This document shows positions 44,708 to 55,448 of a stretch of DNA of 64,000 nt, piece after piece; the stretch's first letter is position 1; the number at the start of each line of letters is the position of its first letter. A program made the translations under genes and the position numbers. The notes beneath the pieces were generated by a model. That model did no database searches. It worked only from the letters and a program-made list of their open reading frames with translations, and was not told the origin of the DNA. The stretch comes from Chryseobacterium viscerum (lineage in GTDB: Bacteria > Bacteroidota > Bacteroidia > Flavobacteriales > Weeksellaceae), in the NCBI RefSeq assembly GCF_002899945.2, contig NZ_PPEG02000007.1, forward strand, positions 124,001-188,000, written 5' to 3'.

Positions 44708-47002
44708 ATGAGTATACCTCAAGCGTTTACAGAGCTGATTACTCTTGCTGATGGCAGAGAAATCACTATTGAAACAGGGAAGTTGGCCAAGCAGGCTGAT
44801 GGATCTGTGGTAGTAAAAATGGGTGGAACAATGCTTTTAGCAACTGTTGTAGCCAATAAAGAAGCAAATCCTGGTGTAGATTTTTTACCATTAACAGTAG
44901 ATTATAGAGAAAAATTCTATGCAGGTGGAAGAATTCCTGGAAACTTCTTCCGTAGAGAAGCAAGACCTTCAGATCAGGAAATTTTAACAATGAGATTAGT
45001 AGACAGAGTATTACGTCCACTTTTCCCTGAAGATTTCCACGCTGAAGTACAGGTAATGATTTCTTTAATTTCTTATGACGGAGAAACGATTCCTGATGAT
45101 TTAGCAGGTTTAGCAGCTTCTGCAGCTATTGCAATTACTGATATCCCTTTCAATGGACCAATGTCTGAGGTAAGAGTAGTAAGATTTGACGGACAACTTT
45201 CTGTTAACCCTAGCTACGAAGAATTGAAAAATTCTGAATTAGATATTATGGTTGGAGCTACTAAAGATTCAATCGTAATGGTAGAAGGAGAGATGAAGGA
45301 GATTTCTGAGCAGGAAATGTTAGAAGCGATCATCTTTGGTCATGCTGAAATTAAAAAGCAGATTGAAGCTCAGGAGAGATTAGCAGAAAAAGTAGGTAAG
45401 GCTTTCCCAAAAAGAGAGTACTCTCACGAAAACCACGACGAAGAAATTCGTGCAAAAGTTTGGAAAGAGACTTACGATAAAGTATATGAAGTAGCAAGAA
45501 CTCCTTCTGGTAAAGAAGAGAGAGGAGAAAAATTCAAAGCACTTCGTGAAGAATTTTTAGCTCAATATGCTGAAGATGCAGAAGAATTGGAAAGAGTAAC
45601 TCCTTTCGTAAAAGTATATTATCATGATGTAGAGAAAGAAGCGATGCGTCAGATGATCCTTGAAGACAATATCCGTCTTGACGGTCGTGATCCTCAGACG
45701 ATCCGTCCGATCTGGTCAGAAATTGACTACCTTCCGGGAGCTCACGGTTCTGCAGTGTTTACAAGAGGTGAAACTCAGTCTTTAACAGCAGTAACTTTAG
45801 GTTCTGTGAAAGATGCAAACATGGTAGACAGCGTTATTTCTCAACACGACGAAAAATTCTTCTTACATTATAACTTCCCTCCTTTCTCAACGGGTGAAGC
45901 AAGACCTTTAAGAGGTACTTCAAGAAGAGAAGTAGGACACGGGAACCTTGCTCAAAGAGCATTACAGGCAGTTATTCCTGAAGAGAACCCATATACGATC
46001 AGAATTGTTTCTGATATCCTAGAATCAAACGGTTCGTCTTCAATGGCAACAGTTTGTGCAGGAACATTAGCATTAATGGATGCTGGGGTAAAGATTACAA
46101 AACCTGTTTCCGGTATTGCAATGGGATTGATCACGGATACAAAATCTGGAAAATTCACTGTACTTTCTGATATCTTAGGAGATGAAGATCACCTTGGAGA
46201 TATGGACTTTAAAGTAACAGGTACTGCAGATGGTATCACTGCTTGTCAGATGGATATCAAAATTCAGGGTCTTTCTATGGATATCATGGAAAAAGCTTTG
46301 ATGCAGGCTAGAGACGGAAGATTACACATCTTAAATAAAATCACTGAAACTATTTCTGAACCAAGAGCAGATGTGAAACCTCACGCTCCTAAAATGGTCG
46401 TAATGGAGATCTCTAAAGACTTCATTGGTGCTGTAATCGGACCTGGAGGAAAAATCATTCAGCAGATGCAGAAAGATACAGATACAGTGATTGCTATTGA
46501 AGAAGTAGGAGAGATCGGACGTATCGAGATTGCAGGAAAAGACAGAGAGAAAATCAATGCTGCTGTTGCAAAAATTAACGAGATTACTTTCGTACCGGTT
46601 GTAGGCGAAGTTTACAACGGAAAAGTTGTGAAAGTAATGGATTTCGGTGCTTTTGTTGCTATTGCTAAAGGTACAGAAGGACTTCTTCACATTTCTGAAA
46701 TTGAGTGGGCTCGTCTTGACAAAGTTCCATATGCAGAAGGTGACGAAGTAGAAGTGAAGTTCATGGGTTACGATGACCGTAAGAAAATGAAACTTTCTCG
46801 TAAAGTTCTTTTACCAAGACCTGCAAGACCAGAAGGACAAAATAGACCAGAAGGACAAGGAAGACCAGAAGGTCAAAGAAGACCGGAAGGACAAGGAAGA
46901 CCTGAGGGACAGAGAAGACCAGAAGGACAAAGAAGACCAGAAGGAGAAAAACCACAAGGAGAAAACCAAGTGGAAAACGAAACGCCTTCTAACGAAGCTT
47001 AA
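44708..47002 (+). CDS. pnp: Polyribonucleotide nucleotidyltransferase (PNPase)
   Basis: The 764-residue enzyme degrades RNA from the 3' end with phosphate. Two RNase PH domains are visible (about residues 10-230 and 310-545, with [20 protein letters not shown]), then a KH domain ([13 protein letters not shown], about residues 570-630) and an S1 domain ([18 protein letters not shown], about 635-705). After the S1 domain come several tandem RPEGQ units and a Gln/Glu/Asn-rich acidic end, an extension that varies in Bacteroidota. Identity is firm. Confidence 0.98.
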   Translation: MSIPQAFTELITLADGREITIETGKLAKQADGSVVVKMGGTMLLATVVANKEANPGVDFLPLTVDYREKFYAGGRIPGNFFRREARPSDQEILTMRLVDRVLRPLFPEDFHAEVQVMISLISYDGETIPDDLAGLAASAAIAITDIPFNGPMSEVRVVRFDGQLSVNPSYEELKNSELDIMVGATKDSIVMVEGEMKEISEQEMLEAIIFGHAEIKKQIEAQERLAEKVGKAFPKREYSHENHDEEIRAKVWKETYDKVYEVARTPSGKEERGEKFKALREEFLAQYAEDAEELERVTPFVKVYYHDVEKEAMRQMILEDNIRLDGRDPQTIRPIWSEIDYLPGAHGSAVFTRGETQSLTAVTLGSVKDANMVDSVISQHDEKFFLHYNFPPFSTGEARPLRGTSRREVGHGNLAQRALQAVIPEENPYTIRIVSDILESNGSSSMATVCAGTLALMDAGVKITKPVSGIAMGLITDTKSGKFTVLSDILGDEDHLGDMDFKVTGTADGITACQMDIKIQGLSMDIMEKALMQARDGRLHILNKITETISEPRADVKPHAPKMVVMEISKDFIGAVIGPGGKIIQQMQKDTDTVIAIEEVGEIGRIEIAGKDREKINAAVAKINEITFVPVVGEVYNGKVVKVMDFGAFVAIAKGTEGLLHISEIEWARLDKVPYAEGDEVEVKFMGYDDRKKMKLSRKVLLPRPARPEGQNRPEGQGRPEGQRRPEGQGRPEGQRRPEGQRRPEGEKPQGENQVENETPSNEA

Positions 47003-47023
47003 TAAGATTCATTCATAAACATA

Positions 47024-47050
47024 AAAAATCCCTCAATTTGAGGGATTTTT
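47024..47050 (+). terminator. Terminator of pnp
   Basis: AAAAATCCCTCAA and TTTGAGGGATTTTT form a stem of about 12 bp ending in a T-run. Confidence 0.87.
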
Positions 47051-47245
47051 GCTTTTTAGGTCATAAAGTTGGAGAACGCAAAGGTACAAAGGAATTTAAA
47101 TATTATATTGAGTAAGATTTTCAGCAAGAGATTAAAATAAACTAGTTATGCGGTACTCAATTTTATCGAAGATAAAATCCTTGCGACTTAAATCCAACAT
47201 TTTATTCCTCTTTCTTCGCGCCTTTGCGGTTCCAACTTCTTCCCG

Positions 47246-49660
47246 CTAGCTTCCGATTCTCTGCTTAAGATCCTCAGCACCTCCCGTTTTTCTGGGCTGC
47301 CCGTTTTTAGAAGAACCAAAATTATAAGTATAGGAGATGGTGGCGACACGCGAATCTCTTTTTACCGCAAAGTTTTCTATATAATCATTATAAACAGTCT
47401 GGCCTTTGATGTTGCTGGTAAAGAAAATATCTGTGAAAGAGAGCTTCAGTACACTGTTGTTCTTAAATTTCTTCTGTGCACCAATATTCAAATACCAGTT
47501 AGGGCTCACATTCAGATAGGCATAGACCTCTCTGGCCTTATAATTTCCGGTAAGTTCAGCGGAGAACCCATTTCCTAGTTTAAAGGAATTAATACTATTG
47601 ATGCTATAGGTAAAATTCCCTTGGTTATTGATCTGGGTTCCGGAAACATTTCCAGTGTATGAACCATAGTAGAAATTAGCTCTGTTGTTCATCTCCCACC
47701 ATGGGGTAACCTTTACCGGAGCGATCAGGTTTAGCCCAAAATAAGAAGCAGAACTTAGGTTTTCAATCGTCTGTACCGTTACAATCTGTCCGTTTTCTAT
47801 GACAGGTTTTAAGATGTCTGTAATGTTATCAGAAGTCTTGCTGTAGCTTAATGTGGCGAAATATTTATTACTAAGACTGTACGTCAATTCATAATTCATC
47901 GTGATCTGTGGATTCAGGTCTGGGTTTCCGGCCTTCAGCGTGGTAGGATCAAGATAGAACTTAAAAGGATTCAGCTGATTGTAGCTTGGTCTTGTAATCC
48001 TTCTGCTGAAATTGACTTCCAGGTTACTTTTATCTGTAAGATCATAGGAAAAAACAGCACTGGGGAATAGCTGGGTATAATTTCTTTTGTTGACCTGGTT
48101 GGTTGTAATCTGGGTGCCTTTGACGTTCGTGTTTTCAAGTCTCAACCCTGCATTAGCTTTAAATTTCTCCCATTTTTTAGAGACATTTCCGTAGACTGCA
48201 TTGATGTTTTCTTCGTAAATAAAATGATTGGTTTTAGAAAGATCGGGAATGGAAACTCCTGAGCTTGCATTGAAGAATTTCAGATCATTGTCCGTCTTTA
48301 CAAAACTCGTTTTAACACCGCTTTCCAGCTTCCAGTCGTTCTTTAAGTTTTTTGTCAGATCAGACTTTAAAGAATAAATATTCAATTTTCCATCCATATC
48401 CCCTTTGATGATATCAAGATTGTTCATTCCGCTGGCTATTTCATGAGTACTGGTATCAAAACTTTGTAAAGAAGAATTCGTGTAATTGATATAGTCAAAA
48501 TCGGTTGATATTTCAGAACCTAAAGAATCTATCGTGTATTTATGATTAAGATTAAATGAAAGATTGGTCCAGCGGTCATTTGATCTGTTGATGGTTGTGA
48601 AAGAGCTTTCAGGAAGACGATTGCTGCCCAGGGTCACGTTAGAATTATCTCCGTTAATATTGAACTTGTTTGAAACCAGTCCTACAGAAAAACCAAGCAC
48701 ATTTTTATCATTCAGATAATAATCCATTCCTGCTTTGGCAAGATGGCTGTTGAATTTGAATTTCAAATAATTATCCTGTACATATGCTTTTTTGAAATTG
48801 TTGGCTTCATAGAAATTTCTATCCAGTACCAGACCGTTGTAAGCTTCCCTGTACGCAAAGCTGTAATTTCCAAAAATATTGACTTTTTTATTCCTGTGGT
48901 TAATGCTGAAACTATTGTTGTTTTTCACATATTTACCCGTACCCAGGGAGGTTGAAATACTTCCATTGGTTCCCTTTCTCTGTTCCTTTTTTAGTTTGAT
49001 ATTGATAATGGCAGATCCCGATGCATCATATTTGGAAGACGGATTCGTTATGAATTCTATCTTTTCAATGGTAGAGGATGGTATTCCTTTAAGATAATTG
49101 GCAAGATCAGATCCGGTCATAGGCGTGTTTTTACCATCAATCTGAACCAGAAGATTTCCCTTTCCACGGAGGCTGATATTGTCGTTGTTGTCTATATTGA
49201 CTCCCGGAGCTTTCTCCAGTACTTCAAACGCAGAATTTCCAGTGCTGGCAATACTGTTTTCAACATTCATGATCATTTTTCCGTCCTGCCTTTCAATGAG
49301 AGGCTTGGTTTTCGTGATCGTTACCCCTTCAATAGATTTTACATTCAGGTCAATAGAAGACAGAACAGTGTTTTTTGCTAACACAATGTTTTCAGAATGG
49401 TAGACTTCAGAACCGTTTTTATTGATCTTTAATTGATAAGTTCCTTCTTTTAAATCGTTGAAATTGAACTTGCCATTGTTATCAGCAATTTCTGTTTTGA
49501 TCAATTTCTGATGGGTATCGAAGAGATTGATCTCCATCTGCTCTGCTTTGCCGGAATTGATGTTTCCAGACAATGAAAAACTTTGCGGGGTCTGTGCAGA
49601 AAGCATACTGCTGAAAAAGATCAACAGCCAGACAAAAATAAATGTAAATATTCTGATCAT
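47246..49660 (-). CDS. Outer-membrane beta-barrel receptor (TonB-dependent receptor-like)
   Basis: The 804-residue exported protein (signal FVWLLIFFSSMLSAQ) has an N-terminal carboxypeptidase-like regulatory domain (about residues 27-105), a plug-like domain (KPLIERQDGKMIMNVENSIA to about residue 225), and a long C-terminal barrel with the OMP-beta-barrel-3 look (NFSRRITRPSYNQLNPFKFY). No TonB box is obvious. This subgroup of receptor-like proteins is widespread in Bacteroidota; cargo is unknown. It lies 6 nt behind a MarR regulator gene and is probably controlled by it. Confidence 0.88.
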   Translation of the reverse strand: MIRIFTFIFVWLLIFFSSMLSAQTPQSFSLSGNINSGKAEQMEINLFDTHQKLIKTEIADNNGKFNFNDLKEGTYQLKINKNGSEVYHSENIVLAKNTVLSSIDLNVKSIEGVTITKTKPLIERQDGKMIMNVENSIASTGNSAFEVLEKAPGVNIDNNDNISLRGKGNLLVQIDGKNTPMTGSDLANYLKGIPSSTIEKIEFITNPSSKYDASGSAIINIKLKKEQRKGTNGSISTSLGTGKYVKNNNSFSINHRNKKVNIFGNYSFAYREAYNGLVLDRNFYEANNFKKAYVQDNYLKFKFNSHLAKAGMDYYLNDKNVLGFSVGLVSNKFNINGDNSNVTLGSNRLPESSFTTINRSNDRWTNLSFNLNHKYTIDSLGSEISTDFDYINYTNSSLQSFDTSTHEIASGMNNLDIIKGDMDGKLNIYSLKSDLTKNLKNDWKLESGVKTSFVKTDNDLKFFNASSGVSIPDLSKTNHFIYEENINAVYGNVSKKWEKFKANAGLRLENTNVKGTQITTNQVNKRNYTQLFPSAVFSYDLTDKSNLEVNFSRRITRPSYNQLNPFKFYLDPTTLKAGNPDLNPQITMNYELTYSLSNKYFATLSYSKTSDNITDILKPVIENGQIVTVQTIENLSSASYFGLNLIAPVKVTPWWEMNNRANFYYGSYTGNVSGTQINNQGNFTYSINSINSFKLGNGFSAELTGNYKAREVYAYLNVSPNWYLNIGAQKKFKNNSVLKLSFTDIFFTSNIKGQTVYNDYIENFAVKRDSRVATISYTYNFGSSKNGQPRKTGGAEDLKQRIGS

Positions 49661-49666
49661 CGTATT

Positions 49667-50134
49667 TTATTTTTTAGGATTAAGACAGTTTTCTGAAATT
49701 TTCAGTAAAGCAGAATACATGACTTCCATTTCATCCTTACCAACCCCCTTCAAAGCCATTTTACGGTTCTTCTCCACAATGTTCTGAACCTCTTTGATCA
49801 CCTTTACTCCGGAATCTGTTACTTCCAGATTGGTTTTCCTGCGGTCTTCAGAATGAATATGTCTTGTGATGTATTCTGATTTTACCATTAAATCAATAAT
49901 TCTGGTGACAGAAGCATTGTCCTTGAAAACAAGATCACCAATTTCATTCTGAGTAATGCCCGGGTTTTCCAGAATCGCTTTGATGATAAGCCACTGATCG
50001 ATCGTAATCGTAAAACCATGCGCTTTCAGCTGGCGCTGGGCATAGTTTCTATAAGCTCGGATCGCTTTGTCTATATTGTAGAATATTATTGAATTTAACT
50101 TTTCCATATTTTCAGATTTAAAATGATGTATCAA
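49667..50134 (-). CDS. MarR-family transcriptional regulator
   Basis: The 155-residue protein has the MarR winged-helix: ITIDQWLIIKAILENPGITQNEIGDLVFKD (helix-turn-helix about residues 40-75) and the wing HSEDRRKTNLEVTDSG with the conserved DRR. First gene of a pair with the barrel receptor. A short palindromic TTGATATATCAA at 50137-50148, just upstream of its start, is a candidate operator. Confidence 0.9.
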   Translation of the reverse strand: MIHHFKSENMEKLNSIIFYNIDKAIRAYRNYAQRQLKAHGFTITIDQWLIIKAILENPGITQNEIGDLVFKDNASVTRIIDLMVKSEYITRHIHSEDRRKTNLEVTDSGVKVIKEVQNIVEKNRKMALKGVGKDEMEVMYSALLKISENCLNPKK

Positions 50135-50136
50135 TT

Positions 50137-50148
50137 ATTGATATATCA
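50137..50148. promoter_or_regulatory. Candidate MarR operator
   Basis: TTGATATATCAA is a perfect 12-bp palindrome immediately upstream of the marR start codon, a common position for autoregulation in this family. The assignment is from position only. Confidence 0.4.
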
Positions 50149-50233
50149 ACTAATTAGTGAATCATCATTTTATTTTGTTACAACTCCTGAAAAATATTTT
50201 CAAAAAAAATTAAATACCGCTGATCTATTCCAT

Positions 50234-53200
50234 TTATTTTGCCCTTACAGAAGGGTTTGGGGGGCTATTAATAACAGTTATATTGTCTATGGTTTTAAAC
50301 AATCTGTCAATCTCTTTTCTGGCCGAAGCATCAGGAGCAGCTTTGTAAAACTCATTCATCAGATCTAATGAAGTAGGTTTCTTTGGGTATTGATTATTGT
50401 TGAGAAAGCTTTTTAATGCTGTATTGAGTCTGCTTTCACCCATCACATGACTCAATTGTACCATGGCCATTGCTCCTTTTGAATAAGAAATATGAGGGGC
50501 ATCTCCGGTCGCTTTATAGATCGGAACATTTTCGGACAAACCTTTTTCATTGTCGTAGATCTGCTGATGCACTTTGATTCTCTCTATCATTTTTTCTCTG
50601 CCGTGCATCTGTTTGTAAAGCATCATTTCCGTATACATAGCCAGCGTTTCGGTAAGCATTACAGAACCTTCCCGGTCATCAGAGTTGATCTGGCTGTTTC
50701 CCCACCAAAGGTGTGAAAGCTCATGTCCTGCCAATTCATTGATGACATCCTGCTTCTTATCCGCCAGTATATTGGCATGGAAAATCATATCTTCAGGCAT
50801 AAAGATGGCAGAAGGATAGGCAGTGGCAGCAAAACCTTTGGTAAAAGAAGAGATCTCTGCAAAATTGATCGTTTTAAAAGGATACTTCCCGAAATTCTGC
50901 TGACAATAATCTAGAGTAAGTTTGGCATTTTCAAGAAGATGATCAACGTTTTCATGGTGCTTTTGATGATAAAAGATATTGATGGTAATTCCTTTATAAT
51001 TAATACTTTTTAACTCATATTTTGCTGATGAAACGGCAAACCGGAAAGGAATCTGATCTGCTTTATATTCAAAATAATGACGGCCGGATGATGACCATTT
51101 TTTTATTAAATCTCCCGTTCCTATGGCTGTCTGGCTCTTTTCAGTGGAAATAATCATACTCAGATTGATAAAATCCTTTTTTGAAACTTCAGGAGCTTCC
51201 GGTTTCTTCAGTTCTGTAAGTTTTCCAAGCTTGAATTGGCTTCGCTGTTTTTCATCCTGAATTTCATAATCCTTTTGGTAGCCTATGGTAGGATAATATC
51301 TGCTGATCCTCATAAAAGATCCGTCTGCGATAATGGCATTAAAAGATTGATGACCGTTTACTGCGAACCATTGATAAGACAATGTGAAATTAAGGGAAGC
51401 CGTTTTACCAGGCAGGAGAGGCTGTTTTAATGAAACTTCCGTGATGTTTTGATGAATTTTTGTCGTTTCAGTACCTGATGTCATTACAGCAGATTCCAGT
51501 TTTAAATCATCATTAAAATTGATCAAAACTTTGTTGATGGATTGGTCTGTTTGATTTTTAAGGGTGTATTTTCCAACAATCCGATAAGCGTTTTCCGAAG
51601 GATAAAGTTTAATTTCTGTGGTAACGTCAGAAATATCAGGTTGTGGAAGAGCTTCATATTTCCGGTAGTTCTTTTCATATTCTACAGAACTTAAAATAGC
51701 CTGCTCTTTATCTTTAGGAACATACCCTTTCATAAACAATACGCCGGCAAAGATTCCTGAAATCAATAGAATTATACTGAAGCAAGATGCAATTACAGAG
51801 ACTTTTTTAATTTTTATAATACTGTTAAATACCCACAAAATACTGATGATACCCGCTCCGAAGAGAAGTCTTTGGGCAAAAGCTTTTTCATAGATTCCAT
51901 AGCCATTAAAATCACTGTAAGTTCCTTTAAAATCAGAAAATATTCTGAAAAGAGGATAGGAAATCAATTTCCCGGAAACCGGACCTGATAATACAAACAC
52001 TGCGAGAATGGCAACTCCAAGGGCAATGAATTTATGAGGAATTCGGTCATTAATCAAAAGGATCAATCCTGAAAATAAGATCAAAGGGAAAGTATTGAAA
52101 AAGAAAACACCGAGATACGCATTCCAATCGATATGAAAATACTGATAAGCCGCCTGAAAAATAATGCCCTGAATAATTAAAATTCCGGTAAAGAAAAACA
52201 ACAGAAAACTGATCGAAATAAAATGCCCGGTTAACCGGTTTTTAGAGAAAAAAGTGCTGTTTTCAATCAGGAAAAATCCAGAAGATTGGCTTCTCCAATA
52301 GACATCGTTCAGAAAATAAGCTGAAATAAGTAATCCAAGAAGATGAAAGTTTTCTGAGATCGTTGCAGCCATAAGCCCTGAACCTGCATACTTCTGTGGA
52401 AGACGGATTCCCTTTTCAATTTCGGCATACATTTCCATTCCGACACAAAATAATAAAAGGATGGAAACGGCAGGAACAGCAACGCTCTTGAACAGGTATG
52501 TAAGGTCAGTTTTTGTAAAAGAGAGTACAGACCGGAAAGAGTTCAACCGATTAAAGCTAGGGATAACTGTGGAGTATTCTGAGGCATTTGTTTCAGAGAG
52601 CGTATGAACGTTTGACAATGTTTTTACTTTCTTTCCGGAGGTATTAGAAAAAGAAAATAATCTGAGTGAAAGGAAAAGAATTCCCACTGATATAAAGAAA
52701 AACAGAAGCCTGTTGAACAACAGATATCCTGTAAAAGGAACCATCTGAATATTTTTCTGATGCGAACTAAGATCACGAGCCTGCATGAAATAAGCAGATA
52801 GTCCAAAAGGATCAATGAAAGCTGAAAATTGCTGTGTTTCCAATGACTGAGGCAGACTTCCCGCCATAAAAGGGGAGTTGGAAAACAGTAAAATAATCAT
52901 ATAGAGCACATACAGAAGCAGCCCGCCCACTACAACCAGCAGTTTTCTTTTTACAATAACAGCAATGAGAAATAGAAAACTGCATACAAAAAAACTGTTG
53001 ATAAAACCGAAAAGCAATAATGGGTAGAGGTAATGGATGATATGAAAAGCTTCCTGCATTTCAGTTCCGGTACGCATCATCTGACCTATGAGAAATCCAG
53101 CCATTAATAACGAAAAACTTATAAATGTCTGAAGAAAATAAGCGATAAATTTCCCTTTCAGATAAGTGGATTTTGAAAATGGAAATGAAAATAGAATGCT

Positions 53201-53452
53201 GTCAAATTTTGAATCATGATCTTTAAACAACAGCTGTAAGGCATACACAGTGGCAAAAAAAATCACGGCAAGACTCAGCATTCCGGTCATAAAACCGATG
53301 GTATAGGGTGAGTTTAAATAAATTCCTTCTCCTATCGAAAGATTAAACTGATTCCCGCAAAAAATACCGATCCCTACTAAAAGTAAGGCCACAAGATAGG
53401 TGAGCCAGTGCTGGGTGCTGCGTCTGGCTTCGAATAAAAATAGAGTGTTCAT
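50234..53452 (-). CDS. ABC-2 permease fused to M1-type aminopeptidase
   Basis: The 1072-residue protein has an N-terminal membrane part of about 12 hydrophobic segments (residues 1-580) resembling two ABC-2 permease halves, and a C-terminal M1 metallopeptidase domain (about residues 610-1060) with the zinc site HELSHLWWG (about residues 909-917) and the distant Glu in LTETLAMY. The GAMEN exopeptidase motif is not visible; that position reads AATAYPSAIF. The gene follows the ATP-binding gene with 2 nt spacing. Such fusions occur in Bacteroidota, with unknown substrate. Confidence 0.85.
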   Translation of the reverse strand: MNTLFLFEARRSTQHWLTYLVALLLVGIGIFCGNQFNLSIGEGIYLNSPYTIGFMTGMLSLAVIFFATVYALQLLFKDHDSKFDSILFSFPFSKSTYLKGKFIAYFLQTFISFSLLMAGFLIGQMMRTGTEMQEAFHIIHYLYPLLLFGFINSFFVCSFLFLIAVIVKRKLLVVVGGLLLYVLYMIILLFSNSPFMAGSLPQSLETQQFSAFIDPFGLSAYFMQARDLSSHQKNIQMVPFTGYLLFNRLLFFFISVGILFLSLRLFSFSNTSGKKVKTLSNVHTLSETNASEYSTVIPSFNRLNSFRSVLSFTKTDLTYLFKSVAVPAVSILLLFCVGMEMYAEIEKGIRLPQKYAGSGLMAATISENFHLLGLLISAYFLNDVYWRSQSSGFFLIENSTFFSKNRLTGHFISISFLLFFFTGILIIQGIIFQAAYQYFHIDWNAYLGVFFFNTFPLILFSGLILLINDRIPHKFIALGVAILAVFVLSGPVSGKLISYPLFRIFSDFKGTYSDFNGYGIYEKAFAQRLLFGAGIISILWVFNSIIKIKKVSVIASCFSIILLISGIFAGVLFMKGYVPKDKEQAILSSVEYEKNYRKYEALPQPDISDVTTEIKLYPSENAYRIVGKYTLKNQTDQSINKVLINFNDDLKLESAVMTSGTETTKIHQNITEVSLKQPLLPGKTASLNFTLSYQWFAVNGHQSFNAIIADGSFMRISRYYPTIGYQKDYEIQDEKQRSQFKLGKLTELKKPEAPEVSKKDFINLSMIISTEKSQTAIGTGDLIKKWSSSGRHYFEYKADQIPFRFAVSSAKYELKSINYKGITINIFYHQKHHENVDHLLENAKLTLDYCQQNFGKYPFKTINFAEISSFTKGFAATAYPSAIFMPEDMIFHANILADKKQDVINELAGHELSHLWWGNSQINSDDREGSVMLTETLAMYTEMMLYKQMHGREKMIERIKVHQQIYDNEKGLSENVPIYKATGDAPHISYSKGAMAMVQLSHVMGESRLNTALKSFLNNNQYPKKPTSLDLMNEFYKAAPDASARKEIDRLFKTIDNITVINSPPNPSVRAK

Positions 53453-53454
53453 GA

Positions 53455-54327
53455 TTAAGGTTTTTGGGTGAGTGTATGGAAGTAAACGTGTTCCAGTAAA
53501 GGCGTTACGGAACTAAAGTCCTTTGGAGATTCTTCAGAAAATATGGTAATGTGAAGTTCTCTTTCGAGAAGTTGTCTGCTGATGATTTCATAGCTGGAGT
53601 GATAGTTTTCCAGTTCATTTTTATCAATAGGTTTTGACCAGATTCTGTTTTCCAGTTCAGCAATCAGTTTTCCGGGATTTCCTTTTCTGAGAATCTGCCC
53701 ATGATTCATTACCGCCATTTCTGAACAGAGATTTCGGACATCTTCAACGAGATGGGTAGAAAGGATGACGATAACATCCTGGCTGATGTCGTTGAGCAGC
53801 GTATTGAAGCGGTTGCGTTCCTCCGGATCCAATCCTGCGGTAGGTTCATCCACAATGATGATTTTAGGATCTCCCAATAATGCCTGGGCAACCCCAAAAC
53901 GCTGCTTCATCCCCCCTGAAAAAGTATGAACTTCTTTTTTAGCGAAATCAGAAAGGTTGACCTTTTCCAGCAGGCTCAGAATTTGATTTTTACGCTTGCT
54001 TTTATCGGTAATGCCTTTCAATACAGCAATATGTTCCAATAGATCATAGGCTGACACTTTCGGATATACGCCGAAATCCTGAGGGAGAAATCCCAGATTC
54101 TGCTTGATATAATCGGGATTTTTAATAATATCCACTTCATTGAAAAGCAGTGTTCCTGACGTGGGTTTCTGAAGTCCTACAATGGTTTTCATCAGAGACG
54201 ATTTTCCGGCTCCGTTGGGCCCAAGCAGCCCGAACATTCCGTTTTTAATGTCCAGTGAAATGTCTTTAATAGCCTGGAAACCATTTTTGTAGGTGAGGCT
54301 AAGGTTGTTAATGGATAATGTATTCAT
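53455..54327 (-). CDS. ABC transporter ATP-binding protein
   Basis: The 290-residue protein has Walker A LLGPNGAGKSSLMKT (about residues 33-47), the Q-loop LGFLPQDFGVYP, the signature TFSGGMKQRFGVAQALLG, Walker B IIIVDEPTAGLDPEE and the His switch ILSTHLVED. It is the motor for the downstream permease-peptidase fusion, with which it forms an operon. Confidence 0.95.
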   Translation of the reverse strand: MNTLSINNLSLTYKNGFQAIKDISLDIKNGMFGLLGPNGAGKSSLMKTIVGLQKPTSGTLLFNEVDIIKNPDYIKQNLGFLPQDFGVYPKVSAYDLLEHIAVLKGITDKSKRKNQILSLLEKVNLSDFAKKEVHTFSGGMKQRFGVAQALLGDPKIIIVDEPTAGLDPEERNRFNTLLNDISQDVIVILSTHLVEDVRNLCSEMAVMNHGQILRKGNPGKLIAELENRIWSKPIDKNELENYHSSYEIISRQLLERELHITIFSEESPKDFSSVTPLLEHVYFHTLTQKP

Positions 54328-54364
54328 AGTGTTGTGTTTAGGGAATAGAAAGACAGGCGGCCTT

Positions 54365-54500
54365 TCGGCAGCTGATGATTTAGAAGTTAGAAATTAGAGG
54401 TTAGAAGTTAGTGGCTGGAAGCTGGAGGCTAGAAGTTAGAAGTGAAATTTTACACTCCCACTCTAAAACACTCTTACGCTCAAACTCTCTCACTCACACC
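54365..54500. repeat. Low-complexity intergenic repeat block 1
   Basis: The block has tandem-like units of the form GAAGTTAGAAATTAGAGGTT and GCTGGAAGCTGGAGGCTAGA, followed by CACTCCCACTCTAAAACACT-type sequence. Related words recur at 55911-56000 and 61030-61140, so this is a family of dispersed intergenic sequence. Confidence 0.55.
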
Positions 54501-54505
54501 ACCAA

Positions 54506-54709
54506 CTACTCTTTAAATTCAAGAATATCTCCCGGCTGGCATTCCAGGATTTTGCAGATGGCTTCCAGAGTATCAAAACGAACTCCTTTGGCTTTTCCTG
54601 TTTTAAGGATAGAGAGGTTGACGGGGGTGATACCTAGTTTTTCGGCCAATTCTTTACTCTGCATTTTTCGTTTGGCAAGCATCACATCTAAGTTGACTAT
54701 AATTGGCAT
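54506..54709 (-). CDS. Xre-type helix-turn-helix regulator
   Basis: The 67-residue protein starting at MPIIVNLDVMLAKRKMQ is a single Cro/C1-type helix-turn-helix (ELAEKLGITPVNLSILKTGKA), with the conserved CQPGDILEF end. The frame is open further upstream to 54790, but those residues overlap the preceding gene, and the ATG at 54709 lies 1 nt after its stop. Pairing with a DUF2975 membrane protein is the standard arrangement of this family. Confidence 0.9.
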   Translation of the reverse strand: MPIIVNLDVMLAKRKMQSKELAEKLGITPVNLSILKTGKAKGVRFDTLEAICKILECQPGDILEFKE

Positions 54710-54710
54710 T

Positions 54711-55226
54711 TTAAATAAATAGGTCTTGTTCGTTTTGCAAATGTAGTCCTTGCTTAAAGATATTCGCAAGAAACAAACAGAAAATTCCAAGCATAAAGTG
54801 AATAAACACCAGTCCCCATATCATACTTTCTACTTCCACAGAGAAACTCGCGATAATCACTAATGGAAGCGGGATGAAAATATTATACAGGTAAAATCTC
54901 TTAAGCTGAATGATATTTTCCTGAGTAAACAGTTTCTGCTGGAAAAATACTTTGAAAACCCTGGCAGACAGCCAGAAAAAGATTCCATAAGTAATAAGCA
55001 CCAACATAAAAGAAAAGATCATATAGGGATAATTGTTTTCGATATTCAGAAACGGCTGCTCCGTAAAAGGATAATTGATGTGAAGGAACTTTTCTCCTTT
55101 ATAAGGCGTAATCGAAAATCCGGTGATAAGACAGAACAGAGAATATACAAAAGTGATCAGATATCCGGCCGAAAGTAAGGAGCAGATATAAAATAAAATC
55201 CTTGAAATAATTTTGGTCTGGTTCAT
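54711..55226 (-). CDS. DUF2975 family membrane protein
   Basis: The 171-residue protein has four hydrophobic segments and the DUF2975 layout, with KLFTQENIIQLKRFYLYNIF between helices. It is co-transcribed with the small Xre regulator that follows. The pair probably acts as a membrane-linked regulatory unit. The mechanism is unknown. Confidence 0.88.
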   Translation of the reverse strand: MNQTKIISRILFYICSLLSAGYLITFVYSLFCLITGFSITPYKGEKFLHINYPFTEQPFLNIENNYPYMIFSFMLVLITYGIFFWLSARVFKVFFQQKLFTQENIIQLKRFYLYNIFIPLPLVIIASFSVEVESMIWGLVFIHFMLGIFCLFLANIFKQGLHLQNEQDLFI

Positions 55227-55448
55227 GGCATGAATAATAATTGATATTGCAAATGTATAATTAATTATCGTAAAACAATAATTAATTTAAATAAAATTTT
55301 ATTTTTCAAAATAAGAATCTATCAATTAAATGGAAGAAATAGTGTGATTATCACCTTTTTTAATTAATTTTAATAACAAAAAAGTTAATCGATTTATCTT
55401 TTTAATTAATACTCGAGCTTAAAGATTAACAAAGGTTTTCTTATTGAT

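Noticed and set aside
46829-46950. CRISPR-like array in the pnp end
   Set aside because: The 15-bp direct repeats are in frame and encode RPEGQ units with no spacers.
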